From Gordionus sp. m RMFG-2023 (Eukaryota > Nematomorpha > Gordioida > Chordodea > Parachordodidae), in contig NC_088779.1 in assembly GCF_954871325.1 (NCBI RefSeq), positions 15,502,846-15,566,845 of the forward strand: a stretch of DNA of 64,000 nt, written 5' to 3'. This document shows positions 10,307-21,247 of the stretch, one piece after another. The translations under genes and the position numbers were made by a program. The first letter of the stretch is position 1, and every line of letters starts with the position of its first letter. The notes beneath the pieces were generated by a model. That model was not told the origin of the DNA and ran no database searches. It saw nothing but the letters and a program-made list of their open reading frames with translations.

Positions 10307-11757
10307 TCTTCTTCTTCTTCTTCTCCGTTTTATGGCGATTTCCAGGTTTACCCGGGTAGGCCAGTTTTCCCTCTGATTTTTCTTTTCCATTTTTGACGGT
10401 CCTGAGCATCAATACTTGTAAGATTCAAGCTTCTCATATCCGCCGCTATCACATTTGTCCACGTCATCTTGGGTCTTCCTCTAGGTCTTGATCCTCCTAC
10501 TTCCATCATTGTGCATCTCTTTATCCAGTCATCTCTTGTCATACGTTCCACATGCCCAAACCATCTTAGTCTATTTCGTCGCATTACCATACCAATCATT
10601 TCTATACCTAATCTTGCTCGCAATTCCTTGCTAGTTTTTCTCTCTCTCAGAGATACCCCACACATCCATCTAACCATCCTCATCTCTGTTCTTTCTAATT
10701 TGGCTTCGTGAATTGCTTTCATTGCCCATGTTTCACCGCCATAAACTAAACAACTCCTCACGCAGCTTACGTAAACTTTCCCCTTTAACTTCAGAGAAAC
10801 TTTTTTATTTGTAAGAATAGATGACATCTCTCTGAACTTCTTCCAAGCTTGTCTGATCCTTGCAACAACAGCAGAATCTACACCACCATCTGCGTTTAGC
10901 ATATCACCTAAATAACAAAACTTATCCACTTTTTCTAGGGTTAACCCATTGCCAATATCCAGACCACCATTTTTTAGGTTATCATTATTATGTATCCCTT
11001 TCATGCATGTTTTACAAATAAAGGTCATTCTTTCTAACATCAAACTGCCTTTTTTCCCACTACATCTTTTATGTACCCATTTCTGGCATCTGGTGCATTG
11101 GATAGAATTTCTAGCAACTCCTTTCCCACATACACCACAAGGCCACTTACCTGATTCTTCTATCTTTAGATTTTCCCCACCAATCATCACCTTTGTTTTT
11201 GATGCATTCATTTTCAGGCCCTTTGCTTCCATAGTCATCTTCCATTTACTAACTTTATCCCTCAATTCTCCCTCACTGTTTGCCATTAATACAAGGTCAT
11301 CTGCATATAATATCTCCCAGGGAAGTCCTTCACGCATTTCTCTAGCCACCACATCCATTACTAAGATAAATAATAATGGACTCAGCACGGATCCTTGATG
11401 AAGTCCTACCTTCACCTCAAAGCTGTCACTATCACCATGATCCGTCCGTACTGCTGTTTGTGCTCCAACATACATTGCCATCACTGCGGTAACTAACCAT
11501 TCCTCCACACCGGATTTTCTCAAGGCCCATCTTGTAATCTCACGCGGCACCCTATCAAATGCTTTCTCCAAATCAACAAACGCATAATAGAGTTTCTTTT
11601 CCTTCGCAAGATACTTCTCCTGAATTTGTCTCACCACAAAAATTGCATCTGTCGTGCCTTTTCCCGATGTAAAACCAAACTGCATTTCATCAATTTTGAT
11701 TTGTTCCCTTATCCGCTTTTCTAACACTCTCTCAAATAATAATAAATGCATATACAA
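10307..11757 (-). mobile_element. 5'-truncated LINE with long open reading frame
   Basis: A minus-strand non-LTR retrotransposon truncated inside the RT domain. The 3' end is a short GAA microsatellite (CTT repeats at about 10,308-10,324 on the plus strand), the kind of tail used by LINEs without poly-A. The body encodes one uninterrupted frame of 469 codons. Truncation at the 5' end is typical of incomplete reverse transcription. A TSD is not convincing because both flanks are low-complexity. Confidence 0.82.
10348..11757 (-). CDS. LINE reverse transcriptase fragment with embedded PHD-like zinc module
   Basis: Open frame of 469 codons without stops. Residues about 24-155 hold the RT core: DEMQFGFTSGKGTTDAIF, AFVDLEKAFDRVP (palm A Asp), GLHQGSVLSPLLF (motif B) and YADDLVL at 151-157 (catalytic pair intact). 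Residues about 207-251 form a treble-clef-like zinc module, CGVCG...CTRCQKWVHKRC...CKTC, inserted between SKTKVMIGG and the KFCYLGDML motif that normally follow each other. The C-terminal part has SCLVYGGETWAM, TEMRMVRWMCG and RLRWFGHVERM, and ends in KTGLPG. The N-terminal endonuclease and RT fingers are missing, and the first Met lies at the truncation, so this is not an autonomous protein. The clade is uncertain. Confidence 0.85.
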   Translation of the reverse strand: MYMHLLLFERVLEKRIREQIKIDEMQFGFTSGKGTTDAIFVVRQIQEKYLAKEKKLYYAFVDLEKAFDRVPREITRWALRKSGVEEWLVTAVMAMYVGAQTAVRTDHGDSDSFEVKVGLHQGSVLSPLLFILVMDVVAREMREGLPWEILYADDLVLMANSEGELRDKVSKWKMTMEAKGLKMNASKTKVMIGGENLKIEESGKWPCGVCGKGVARNSIQCTRCQKWVHKRCSGKKGSLMLERMTFICKTCMKGIHNNDNLKNGGLDIGNGLTLEKVDKFCYLGDMLNADGGVDSAVVARIRQAWKKFREMSSILTNKKVSLKLKGKVYVSCVRSCLVYGGETWAMKAIHEAKLERTEMRMVRWMCGVSLRERKTSKELRARLGIEMIGMVMRRNRLRWFGHVERMTRDDWIKRCTMMEVGGSRPRGRPKMTWTNVIAADMRSLNLTSIDAQDRQKWKRKIRGKTGLPG

Positions 11758-12235
11758 ATTATTAAGATATATCTATAATTAATTCTAGCATCTTAATCTT
11801 TTAAATTAATATTTAGAAATCTACACAATCTAGTTTCCAATATAATTTAAAATGTCATCGATAGAGATTGATAAAAAAGATATGGGTGCAGATAATATAT
11901 ACAAAGTTATTTCTCTGTACAATGATATGTAATTTCCTTCATGTATATCGCATAAAATTTATCGAAAAAAAAACAAGTATAAATATCATTGTAAGATGTG
12001 CCAAGTAAATTTTATCCTAACTAGTAACTTCAAAGAGGAAATATTTTTATATCCTCAAACTTAAAAATATAATATGAATAAAACATAGATGAGTTTATGT
12101 AATAGTTGATTTTCTAACCCAGTCTATGACAATAACATTTAAGAATTTTATTATAAATTAAAATTACAAGAAATATATTAGCATCTCATTTTATCACTTA
12201 AAGATTATTATGTACCTAACTACTCGTATATATAA
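11758..12235. other. AT-rich spacer, no gene seen
   Basis: Short AT-rich stretch between the LINE truncation point and the satellite array. No features recognised. Confidence 0.5.
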
Positions 12236-13935
12236 TAACCATTTTTTGTCCCTTATCTGTGATACATCATCACTGATATTTTAATTTAACATGTTTAGGA
12301 TATATTTTTTTAGCTATTTCCTTTAAAAAAATTTGAAAAAGTTCAAAAATAGCGATTATAACAATTGTCACCTATCTATGATACATCCTCACTGAATTTT
12401 TAATTTAACATGTTTAGAATATATATTTTTAGCTATTTCCTTTAAAAAAATTGAAAAAAGTTCAAAAATAGCGATTATGACAATTGTCACCTATCTATGT
12501 TACATCCTCACTGAATTTTTAATTTAACATGTTTAGAATATATATTTTTAGCTATTTCCTTTAAAAAAATTGAAAAAAGTTCAAAAATAAAGATTATGAC
12601 AATTGTCACCTATCTGTGATACATCCTCACTGATATTTTAATTTAACATGTTTAGGATATATTTTTTTAGCTATTTCCTTTAAAATAATTTGAAAAAGTT
12701 CAAAAATAGCGATTATGACAATTGTCACCTATCTATGATACATCCTCACTGAATTTTTAATTTAACATGTTTAGAATATATATTTTTAGCTATTTCCTTT
12801 AAAAAAATTGAAAAAAGTTCAAAAATAGCGATTATGATAATTGTCACCTATCTATGATACATCCTCACTGAATTTTTAATTTAACATGTTTAGAATATAT
12901 ATTTTTAGCTATTTCCTTTAAAAAAATTGAAAAAAGTTCAAAAATAAAGATTATGACAATTGTCACCTATCTGTGATACATCCTCACTGATATTTTAATT
13001 TAACATGTTTAGGATATATTTTTTTAGCTATTTCCTTTAAAAAAATTTGAAAAAGTTCAAAAATAGCGATTATGACAATTGTCACCTATCTATGATACAT
13101 CCTCACTGAATTTTAAATTTAACATGTTTAGAATATATATTTTTAGCTATTTCCTTTAAAAAAATTGAAAAAAGTTCAAAAATAGCGATTATGACAATTG
13201 TCACCTATCTATGATACATCCTCACTGAATTTTTAATTTAACATGTTTAGAATATATATTTTTAGCTATTTCCTTTAAAAAATTGAAAAAAGTTCAAAAA
13301 TAACGATTATGACAATTGTCACCTATCTATGATACATCCTCACTGAATTTTTAATTTAACATGTTTAGAATATATATTTTTAGCTATTTCCTTTAAAAAA
13401 ATTGAAAAAATTTCAAAAATAAAGATTATGACAATTGTCACCTATCTATGATACATCCTCACTGAATTTTAAATTTAACATGTTTAGAATATATATTTTT
13501 AGCTATTTCCTTTAAAAAAATTTGAAAAAGTTCAAAAATAGCGATTATGACAATTGTCACCTATATATGATATATCCTCACTGAATTTTAAATTTAACAT
13601 GTTTAGAATATATATTTTTAGCTATTTCCTTTAAAAAAATTGAAGAAAGTTCAAAAATAACGATTATGACAATTGTCACCTATCTATGATACATCCTCAC
13701 TGAATTTTTAATTTAACATGTTCAGAATATATATTTTTAGCAATTTGCTATAAAAAACTCAAAAAAGTTCAAAAATGTCGATTATGACAATTGTCACTTA
13801 TCTATGGTACATCTTCACTGAAATTTAGATTTAACATGTCTACAATATATATTTTTATCTATTTCATTTAAAAAAGTTCAAAAATAACCATCATAACAAA
13901 TAGCTCTTTTCTATGGTACATCTTTACTTAAAAAT
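12236..13935. repeat. 119-bp satellite array with trimeric higher-order repeat
   Basis: About 14 head-to-tail monomers of 118-120 bp. Each carries the conserved blocks ACATCCTCACTGA, TTTAACATGTTTAG, TAGCTATTTCCTTTAAA and the perfect palindrome GACAATTGTC. Variant sites alternate in the first seven monomers. A GATATTTT...GGATATAT type starts near 12,275, 12,632 and 12,989, exactly 357 bp apart. A type ending AAATAAAG recurs near 12,586 and 12,943. The first part is therefore a three-monomer higher-order unit. Later monomers lose this order, and the last two or three are clearly diverged, as at satellite edges. No coding. Confidence 0.92.
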
Positions 13936-14149
13936 TTTAAAAAATAACTATGATGGAATAGTTAAATCAGAGCTTTATAATTTAAAGAAGCTTTAAGAAA
14001 CTTTCCCGCCTATAATATTAATATCTACTAAATGTTATTTGACTTTTGGTCCAAAAAAATGATCTAGATATTTGGTTAGGTGAAAAAAAGCAACCCTAAC
14101 TTTAAGGCGTCTTTAAAAAAAACGATCCATATTTTGGGTCGGATTGAAT

Positions 14150-14548
14150 AAAACGACCCGATGTTTGAGTCTGAGTCAGAAAAACGACCCAAACTTTGAG
14201 TTGGAGTCGAAAAATACGATCTAAACTTCAAGTTGGAGTCGAAAAATACGACCCAAACTTCTAGTTTGAGTCGAAAAATACGACCCTAACTTCAAGTTTG
14301 AGTCGAAAAATACGACCCAAATTTCAAGTTTGAGTCGAAAAATACAACCCAAATTTTGAGTCGGAGTCGTAAAAAACGACCCATATTTTAGTCGAGGTCG
14401 TTTTTTTCGGCTTGGACTTGGGTCGGAGTCGAAAAAAACGACCCATATTTTGGGTCGAAGTCGTTTTTTTCGGCTTGAACTCGGGTCGAAGTCGTAAAAA
14501 ACGACCAAAACTTTGAGTTGGAGTCGAAAAAAACGACCCAAAATTTGG
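14150..14548. repeat. 32-bp minisatellite (CGACCCAAA...GAGTCGAAAAA)
   Basis: Roughly a dozen direct repeats of about 32 bp built from CGACCCAAACTT, an AGTTTGAGTCG-type core and an A run. Two copies in the middle are replaced by palindromic variants (GTCGTTTTTTTCGG). The 125-codon frame on the minus strand is just translation of this repeat. Confidence 0.85.
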
Positions 14549-14597
14549 GTGAGCTCTGTTCGAGCCGACTCGGCTAAGCCGATTAACAACACTAGCA
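14549..14597. mobile_element. Single hAT-like terminus next to the 32-bp array
   Basis: The reverse complement begins TAGTGTTGTTAATCGGCTT, almost the same end as the MITE at 32,841-33,063 (TAGTGCTGTTAAACGGCTC). It follows the 32-bp array directly, so the array may be the interior of an element whose other end is lost or unrecognised. No TSD could be paired. Confidence 0.45.
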
Positions 14598-14687
14598 TAG
14601 AAGTATGATATAGGGAGGCTATGTAAAAAATAAACGTCTTAAATTTAGAAAAATATTTACGATAAGAAGATCATACGAATATATTAC

Positions 14688-15003
14688 CGCGAATGCATTA
14701 TAGCGAATGTATTATAGCGAATGAATTATCGCGAATACATTATAGCGAATGCATTATAGCGAATGCATTATAGCGAATGCATTATAGCGAATGCATAGCG
14801 AATGCATTATAGCGAATGCATTATAGCGAATGCATTATAGCGAATGCATTAGAGTGAATGCATTATAGCGAATGCATTATAGCGAATGAATTATCGCGAA
14901 TGCATTATAGCAAATGCATTATAGCGAATGCATTATAGCGAATGCATTATAGCAAATGCATTATAGCGAATGCATTATAGTGAATGCATTATCATATCGC
15001 GAA
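14688..15003. repeat. 14-bp minisatellite, GCGAATGCATTATA orientation
   Basis: About 22 direct copies of GCGAATGCATTATA with point variants (CAAATG, GTGAATG, GAATTATC) and one shortened unit. The same unit in opposite orientation forms a larger array at 22,850-23,320 on the other side of the MULE. Confidence 0.92.
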
Positions 15004-16620
15004 TGGAGTTTCATGAAAGTTACAATTTTATATTTATCGACTTTTCAACTGACTTAGTTGAATCTGAAAATTAAGTTAAAAAGGGGATTGGCTCTAAAAA
15101 CATTTTTTTATTGAAATTAAGGCTAAGGCTTATCTTTTTTTTGACTCAAAATATATAAAAAAGATTCTAAGTAATAAAATAGATTTCTCTTTTTCATCTA
15201 ATCATTTTAAATATTAAACATCAAGTTTTTTCTTTTTAATTTATTGAAAACTTGTAGGGGAGAACGGGGTTATGACGAACCCTAAAGGCAAACCTTAAGA
15301 AAATTATAAGTACTTTATCATTTTTAATAAAAAATATCTCATTTTGTTCAGCTCTATTAGTTTTATGATATGTTTAAATTTCAAAAATACATCTCTAATA
15401 ATTTTTTCAAAATATCATTTTTCCTGGAATTTTTTTTGGTAACCGAGTGAACCCTACCCGGGGACGAACAAGCTCTTGGTCGAGGCTATTACAAACTCTG
15501 CTTAATTTTCCATATATAAAAGTTATATATTTTTTTTTTAGGAATTTAATGATTTAAACATAAAAGTGTTATATAAAATCATTTAAATTCACAATCTTTG
15601 CAAATAAAAAAACAATAAAATTGCAAAGCCATGTAACTAATAACTGACATTGAAAGCAGTCTTGATTGTTATGCTTGATATAATTTATTTGTATACCAAA
15701 CAATTATTTATCATATAACATTTTTCGATTTTTTTTCTTTTAGTTTTGCATGTCAAATTTTTAAAAAATAGCAAAAAAAAAAAAGGTTCGACCTAACCCC
15801 ATAAAAATAGCCCCAGTAGCACCACTTTGATTAAGATCATATTTTGAAGTATTTATATTATCAATTTTGTTCGGGTAAATTGTTATTCTATAAAATAGGA
15901 TTTTTTCTTTTATATAAGATAATTTTTGTGTGGTAAAATTGTATATTAATCTTTATTTTTGAAAAATAGTAAAAGTGTAAAAAGTTACTTTTGAAGGTAT
16001 GAATGATATAAAGCATTATAAAAATTCTTCAAGCGGTCCGATAGAAATAAAAATTATAGCCGCATATGCAATATATAAGTATATAGTTTTGGTAAAAAAT
16101 TATCTCTTAGAGTTTAATACTCTAGAAAATAAAGGTACTCTCACTATAACCCTGGGTTCATTATAATACAGGTCTCCCCTAATTATGGGCATCAAAAATT
16201 TTTTAGCTTTAGCTGATAACATAAAATAATATCACAAAGTTCTATCCAAAAGTGTCTTACTTTGTAAAATAAACAAAAAATGTCTACCAATATGGCAGGT
16301 AACATCAAGAAATTGGGTAGGTATCTGATAAATTCTAGTGGAATTCGTATTACGAATCTATGGTTTTGCTTGATAAAATCTTAGTTGAAAAACAAAAGGA
16401 GCTTGATGAGTTATATGATAACAATGGGGTTAGCTTGGTGAACTGGATTAATATTCCAATTTTTCCTAGAGAATTCAGGAATTAAACTTGATTCCAATTT
16501 TTCTTCTCATGTCAAAATTTTATCATTATCAGATCTTTGATAAAATACATAATTTAGAAAATTATCGTATGTTTATATTGTTAGTGGTATTTAATAATGA
16601 GATTTGTTTAATAATGCCAA
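15004..16620. other. AT-rich region with short GC-rich inverted motifs
   Basis: No gene is seen. Four GC-rich patches stand out: TAGGGGAGAACGGGGTTATG (15,256), ACCCTACCCGGGGACGAAC (15,450), GGTTCGACCTAACCCCAT (15,785) and ACAGGTCTCCCCTAATT (16,170). The first and third are inverted relative to each other (GGGGTTA...CGAACC), as are the first and fourth (TAGGGGAGA). This suggests a decayed terminal-inverted-repeat element, with borders not resolved. Confidence 0.4.
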
Positions 16621-16843
16621 AATATTTTATGTTATAGTTTATGAATTTGAATAAATCTTTAAAAATATATATGTCCGACTATATTTTTTTATCTTAATTT
16701 TCTAAAAGCCACTTTATAAAATTTAAAATATTTTGTTTTTATGTTATAGTTTATGAATTAAAGGAAATCTTTTAAAATATATATGTACGACTACATTTTT
16801 TTTATCTTAATTTTCTAAAAACCACTTTATAAAATTATATATT
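16621..16843. repeat. Imperfect tandem duplication of about 110 bp
   Basis: Two adjacent copies share TTATGTTATAGTTTATGAAT, ATATATATGT(C/A)CGACTA and TTAATTTTCTAAAA(G/A)CCAC, with boundary near 16,735. Non-coding. Confidence 0.8.
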
Positions 16844-17095
16844 TTGAGAATATTAAGACAGGAGATTTCATAAAAAACGAATGACACGTTTCGGAGTTAA
16901 TAAGATTTCAAAACGCGACGTTTTTTAGCCGGCCGGTAAATAATCAAAATTTTTGATCTCATTATCAACTTTCTTCCAATAGTAGGAATATGGCTAGTAT
17001 TCGTTTTTGTCAATATCATCATAAGCTTGACAATTTATAATTGAATTTATTAAATACCATGAGATAGCCCAACAAACACTTAACTTAAGTTATAC

Positions 17096-18450
17096 ATTAA
17101 TAAATATTTTTAATATTTTATATTTTAAGATTGATTCTAGTAAAAGTTAATTTTTGCCCCAACAAGCCCCAAACCCCAGGTTTGTAGATTACATTGGTTT
17201 ATTAAGTCTCCTATAGGATAATTGTTATTATCAATAATACACCATTTGTATATAAATAATTCATAAAAAATTTCAAAATGTGATATTTTATTTTAAAAAA
17301 TGTTTAAGTTTTAATGAATTTTTTAATTTTTTTTCTAATTCTTTTGATTATCAACCACCAGAAAAGGTGAAAGTTAAAGGGAAAAAAATAGAATTTAAAG
17401 CTATAATAGTAGCCAATGAATACTTATTATATCATATTTTTAAGCATAATATAATTAATTCGACCTAATTCTACTAGCCCCTAGTTACTGATATGATTTA
17501 CCCTTTCCAGCGCTAAAAAAATATGTTGATAATTTTTTCTTTTTATTATAGTAAATGGTTTTAAATTTTTCATAAACATTTTTAAAAAAATAAGTGGTTA
17601 TAATACAACCCTCTCCCAAGCCATATCTGGCAAAAAAATTTTAAAATAAGATTAGACGAAGGGGAACATTGGATTGAGACCTCTATCTTATTAAATCTTT
17701 TGTAATCGTCAAAATTATTAATTTTATAGCTTTAAAACATAAAATCTTATCTTTTTTAAATTTAAACATAGTTAAATTTAAAAATAATAAATGCTCCTGT
17801 TTCTAATATAAATCTTAAAATGATAAAAAATATATTTAATTATATATTTTGGTGGTTTCAATAGAGATGATATGTGAATTTAGTTCAAATTTAATATTTT
17901 GTAAGTTATTTTCAAATCATATTATTCTGCCTGAAAGGGAATGCCTACAATAAATATTTTTAAACATAATGATTATGAGACTTTCTGAAATGGGAAAAGA
18001 AGATTTTTTAATTTCATATTCTGTCTATTTAATTATTTCTAAATCTCACTGTGCAAATTGGTTTATTATTCATGATACGGTTTAAAACAATTTCAACTTT
18101 AAGAGAGACAGAAGGCCACAAATCCATATTTTTATGCCGTTTAATATTATAGTGAAAAACATTTTAATTATGCTTTAATATTATTTACTTATCTTAAATT
18201 CCGTATAAAACAATTTATAAAATACAGAGAAAATATTAAAAATAACGAAATTTGAAAATTTAGGGCAGGGCTTTAAATAATCAGAGCTAAAAAATGCAGA
18301 CCGAAGAACACAGGTATATTAATTTACGACATTTATATTATTTATTTTATTACTAATTATGACATTGAAATATGTTAAATTCAATTTTGTCTGTACTGTA
18401 AAAAATAGCTAAATATTAATAAAAGTATAATTTTTTTTGGCGTTGATAAA
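17096..18450. repeat. Left inverted arm of the MULE
   Basis: Non-coding arm whose reverse complement is the segment 21,248-22,595. It contains GGGCAGGGCTTTAAATAATC near the inner end and CCCCAACAAGCCCCAAACCC near the outer end, and stops at GGCGTTGATAAA. Confidence 0.88.
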
Positions 18451-18704
18451 GGAGTAACTACCTGAATCACGGGGAAATTTTTGATCTTTTTTTTATTTAT
18501 TTATTTTTTAAAATATTTTTTATGTGGTCACTTGAATATTTATTTTTTTATATATTTTTATGTGGTTATTTGAATAATTATTATTTTAACTTATATATTT
18601 TTATGTGGTCATTTTAATAATTATTATATGGTCATTTTATTATTAAGAAAACCTCTCATTTGTATATATGTGAATATAGTTATTTTAGTAATTTGTTTTT
18701 CCTT

Positions 18705-18739
<35 letters not shown>

Positions 18740-19433
18740 ATATCTATATCTATATTATCATTAATCATAATTAAAATTAGACATAAATTTGATATAAAAA
18801 ATAAATTTTTTATTTTTATAGGCAAAATATATTTAAAAATAATTTTAAACTGGCGTAAAATTATTTATGACCCAGACAAAATGTTTTTAAGATTATTTTA
18901 TCCCTTTTTTTATTCAAGGGTGTTCTGAGAATCAAATTACTCAATATATCATTTAAATAATTATGATTAAAAGTTATAAAGGTTTAGATCTAGAGATATA
19001 TAATAACTTTGTTTACAGCCTTGATAAAAAGGTGCCTCCTACCTACTAATATAGGTGCGTAGAGAGAAATACTCACAAGTGTATGGCCAGGCTCACATGC
19101 CGAAATAATAAAAAAATTCCAAATAAATTCGAGCACAATCATATTCCGGATATTGCTCAAACTGAGTCACGAAAAATTGTTAACGAAATTAAGCATAAAG
19201 CGAAAACAACTATCGATACTCCCAGTATGATTATCTCGGAGATATCGGCAAATCTAGATGACTCCATCGCAATGAAGATTCCTAACTCCAGCCTTATTAA
19301 AAGGATAATACACCGTACAAGAAGCTCTCACAATCATCCACCACCGTGCCCAACTTCTTTGGCCGAATTAATTTTACCCTACGAATATACTATTACCGAG
19401 AAAGGCGAGAATTTTATCATTCATGATGATGAG

Positions 19434-19546
19434 GTAAAATTGAACAATTTGTTTAAATTTTATATATTTTTGGTAAATTGCAAGTAACTATTTTAAAAAT
19501 TATTAGATTAAACTTTTAATATTGCAATTTTATATTATAAATTAAG
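19434..19546 (+). other. Putative intron 1 of MULE transposase
   Basis: The donor GAG|GTAAAA and acceptor AATTAAG|ATAAAC join codons 117 and 118 in phase 0. The join gives the continuous sequence HDDE-INERLLIFSTDGNLEF, the expected context just before the DGTF motif. Unspliced, the frame closes within the 113 bp. Confidence 0.7.
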
Positions 19547-20295
19547 ATAAACGAGCGACTTTTAATATTCTCCACTGATGGAAATCTTGAATTTCTCTCC
19601 TCATGTGCGATGTGGTTCACCGATGGTACTTTTAAATGTACACCTCCTCCTTTTCATCAACTTTATACGCTTCACGGAGTAAAAAAAAAACGGTTTTCCC
19701 ACTAGTTTACATATTGATGACCGGTAAAAGGAGTGAGGATTACAAGCGAGTTTTTGAAATTATTCGATCATATGTAACAATCTCTCCTGATTTTATAATG
19801 ACCGATTTTGAGTTATCGGCAATCAATGCATTCAAATCGGTCTTCCCGTTAACGAAACAAAGAGGATGTTTATTTCATTTTGGTCAAAGTTTTTGGAGAA
19901 AAATACAAAGGTTTCCAGAAATATCAATGCAATATAAAACCAATACACAATTTTGTTTATTTTTAAAAATGATAGTATGTTTGACCTATGTGCCAGAAAC
20001 AGATGTTACAATGGCTTTTGAGACATTAATAATGTCTCCGTTTTATCAAGAAAATGTTATTTTACAGCCGATTATTGATTATTTTGAAAACACATATATA
20101 GGGAAATCTTATGGGAGGGAAAGATTAATCCCAATTTTTCCCATTCCCTTATGAAATTGCTATAATTCCACACTTAATGGCGACGCGAATACAAATAATT
20201 CTGTGGAGAGATGGCACAGGAGTTTTAATTCATTGCTGACTTCCTATCATCCTACAATATGGAGATTTATAACAGGTATAATATTAGATTTCCAG

Positions 20296-20390
20296 GTAAA
20301 AAATTTAAGAAAAAAATTCTAGAATAATTTAGTTTTTTTTAATTAAAAAAGGAAAATTGATTATACATTGAATATTTATATCATTTTAAG
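20296..20390 (+). other. Putative intron 2 of MULE transposase
   Basis: The 95-bp segment has donor CAG|GTAAAA after the ILDFQ codons and acceptor TTTTAAG|GACTTA. Downstream codons DLKSNKV continue the pattern expected for this family, although frame shifts follow soon after. Confidence 0.6.
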
Positions 20391-21247
20391 GACTTAAAAA
20401 GCAACAAAGTTTAACTGAATTAAAAATTGTCCAACTACAAGGAGGTGATGATGAAGCTTCTCCAAGAAAAAAAATACCGGAATCTCTCAGAAAGACTAAA
20501 AAGAATAGTATCGGATTACAGAAATCGCGATATTTTATCGTACTTGAAGGGCCAGCATCCAATATTAATTTAAATATATAATTTTACAATAATGTATTCA
20601 ATTATAATAAAAAAATAAAATAGCAAATATATATTTTTATATTATTTTATATTTTTTAGTAAAAATATAAAACTCTATAAGCAGCTAGCAGATTGTAATT
20701 GTATTCTCATATTATTATTATTAGATTTTTGGTTAGAAAAATTCATTTTTGTGGCAATATAGTGAATTGATCTTTAATATTATATGAAGAGTTTTATAAA
20801 TAAAATTAAATTCTATATATAAATTGAAACGCGAAAGTGAGATTTAAAAAAATTACTAATCAAAAATATTAAGGGTTGTAAACATTAATAAATTTTAATA
20901 TAACGAGTTAGATTTCAGGCACTAGTCTTGATCCCAAGTTCAGTTAGGGTTCCAGAATTTAAAAAAAATTATATTATTATTTTAGAGTAATAAAATATAA
21001 CAAAATATGAGTTAATAAACAAGTCATGTAATCTATTTATAAATCTTATTTCGTAGTATCATCAATTAACTTATAATAAATCTTTAAAAAAAGAAAAAAA
21101 ATTATTGCACCTTTCATCTTTTTAAAGTAAGGGCCAAAAGTAAATTATAATATGGTAATAACTTTATTTTTATCCAATTCCAAAAATGTCTAAAGATTTT
21201 AATAGAAAATATTATTTCAGCCGCCGGGTTATTTTTAAAAGAATAGC

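Larger units (their letters stand above)
18970..20580 (+). pseudogene. FLYWCH-MULE transposase, two introns, several breaks
   Basis: Cut-and-paste transposase of the MULE superfamily. An N-terminal FLYWCH finger (about 18,975-19,155) shows YRCVERNTHKCMARLTC then FEHNHIPD (Cys-x-Cys, His-x-His). After a linker comes the DDE domain: MWFTDGTFKC (first Asp), PDFIMTDFELSAINAF (second Asp), RGCLFHFGQSFWRKIQ, and NNSVERWHRSFNSLL, ending in SDYRNRDILSYLKG. Two GT-AG introns are proposed at 19,434-19,546 and 20,296-20,390; the first keeps phase 0 and restores a clean join. Breaks seen: an in-frame TAA in the finger, a frame slip at an A10 run (19,681-19,690), TGA where the family has Trp (near 20,153), and two compensating shifts near 20,410-20,470. 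Confidence 0.82.

Noticed and set aside
10469-11398. Two plus-strand frames of 80 and 149 codons
   Set aside because: Antisense shadows of the LINE reverse transcriptase frame.
14221-14598. 125-codon minus-strand frame rich in FFDSDPSPSRKK-like units
   Set aside because: It is translation of the 32-bp minisatellite; no start context, domain or non-repeat part.
14688-15003. CRISPR-like array
   Set aside because: The 14-bp units are contiguous with no spacers; eukaryotic minisatellite.
17280-17468. 62-codon frame in the MULE left arm
   Set aside because: The same sequence in the right arm is not open, so it is not maintained as coding.
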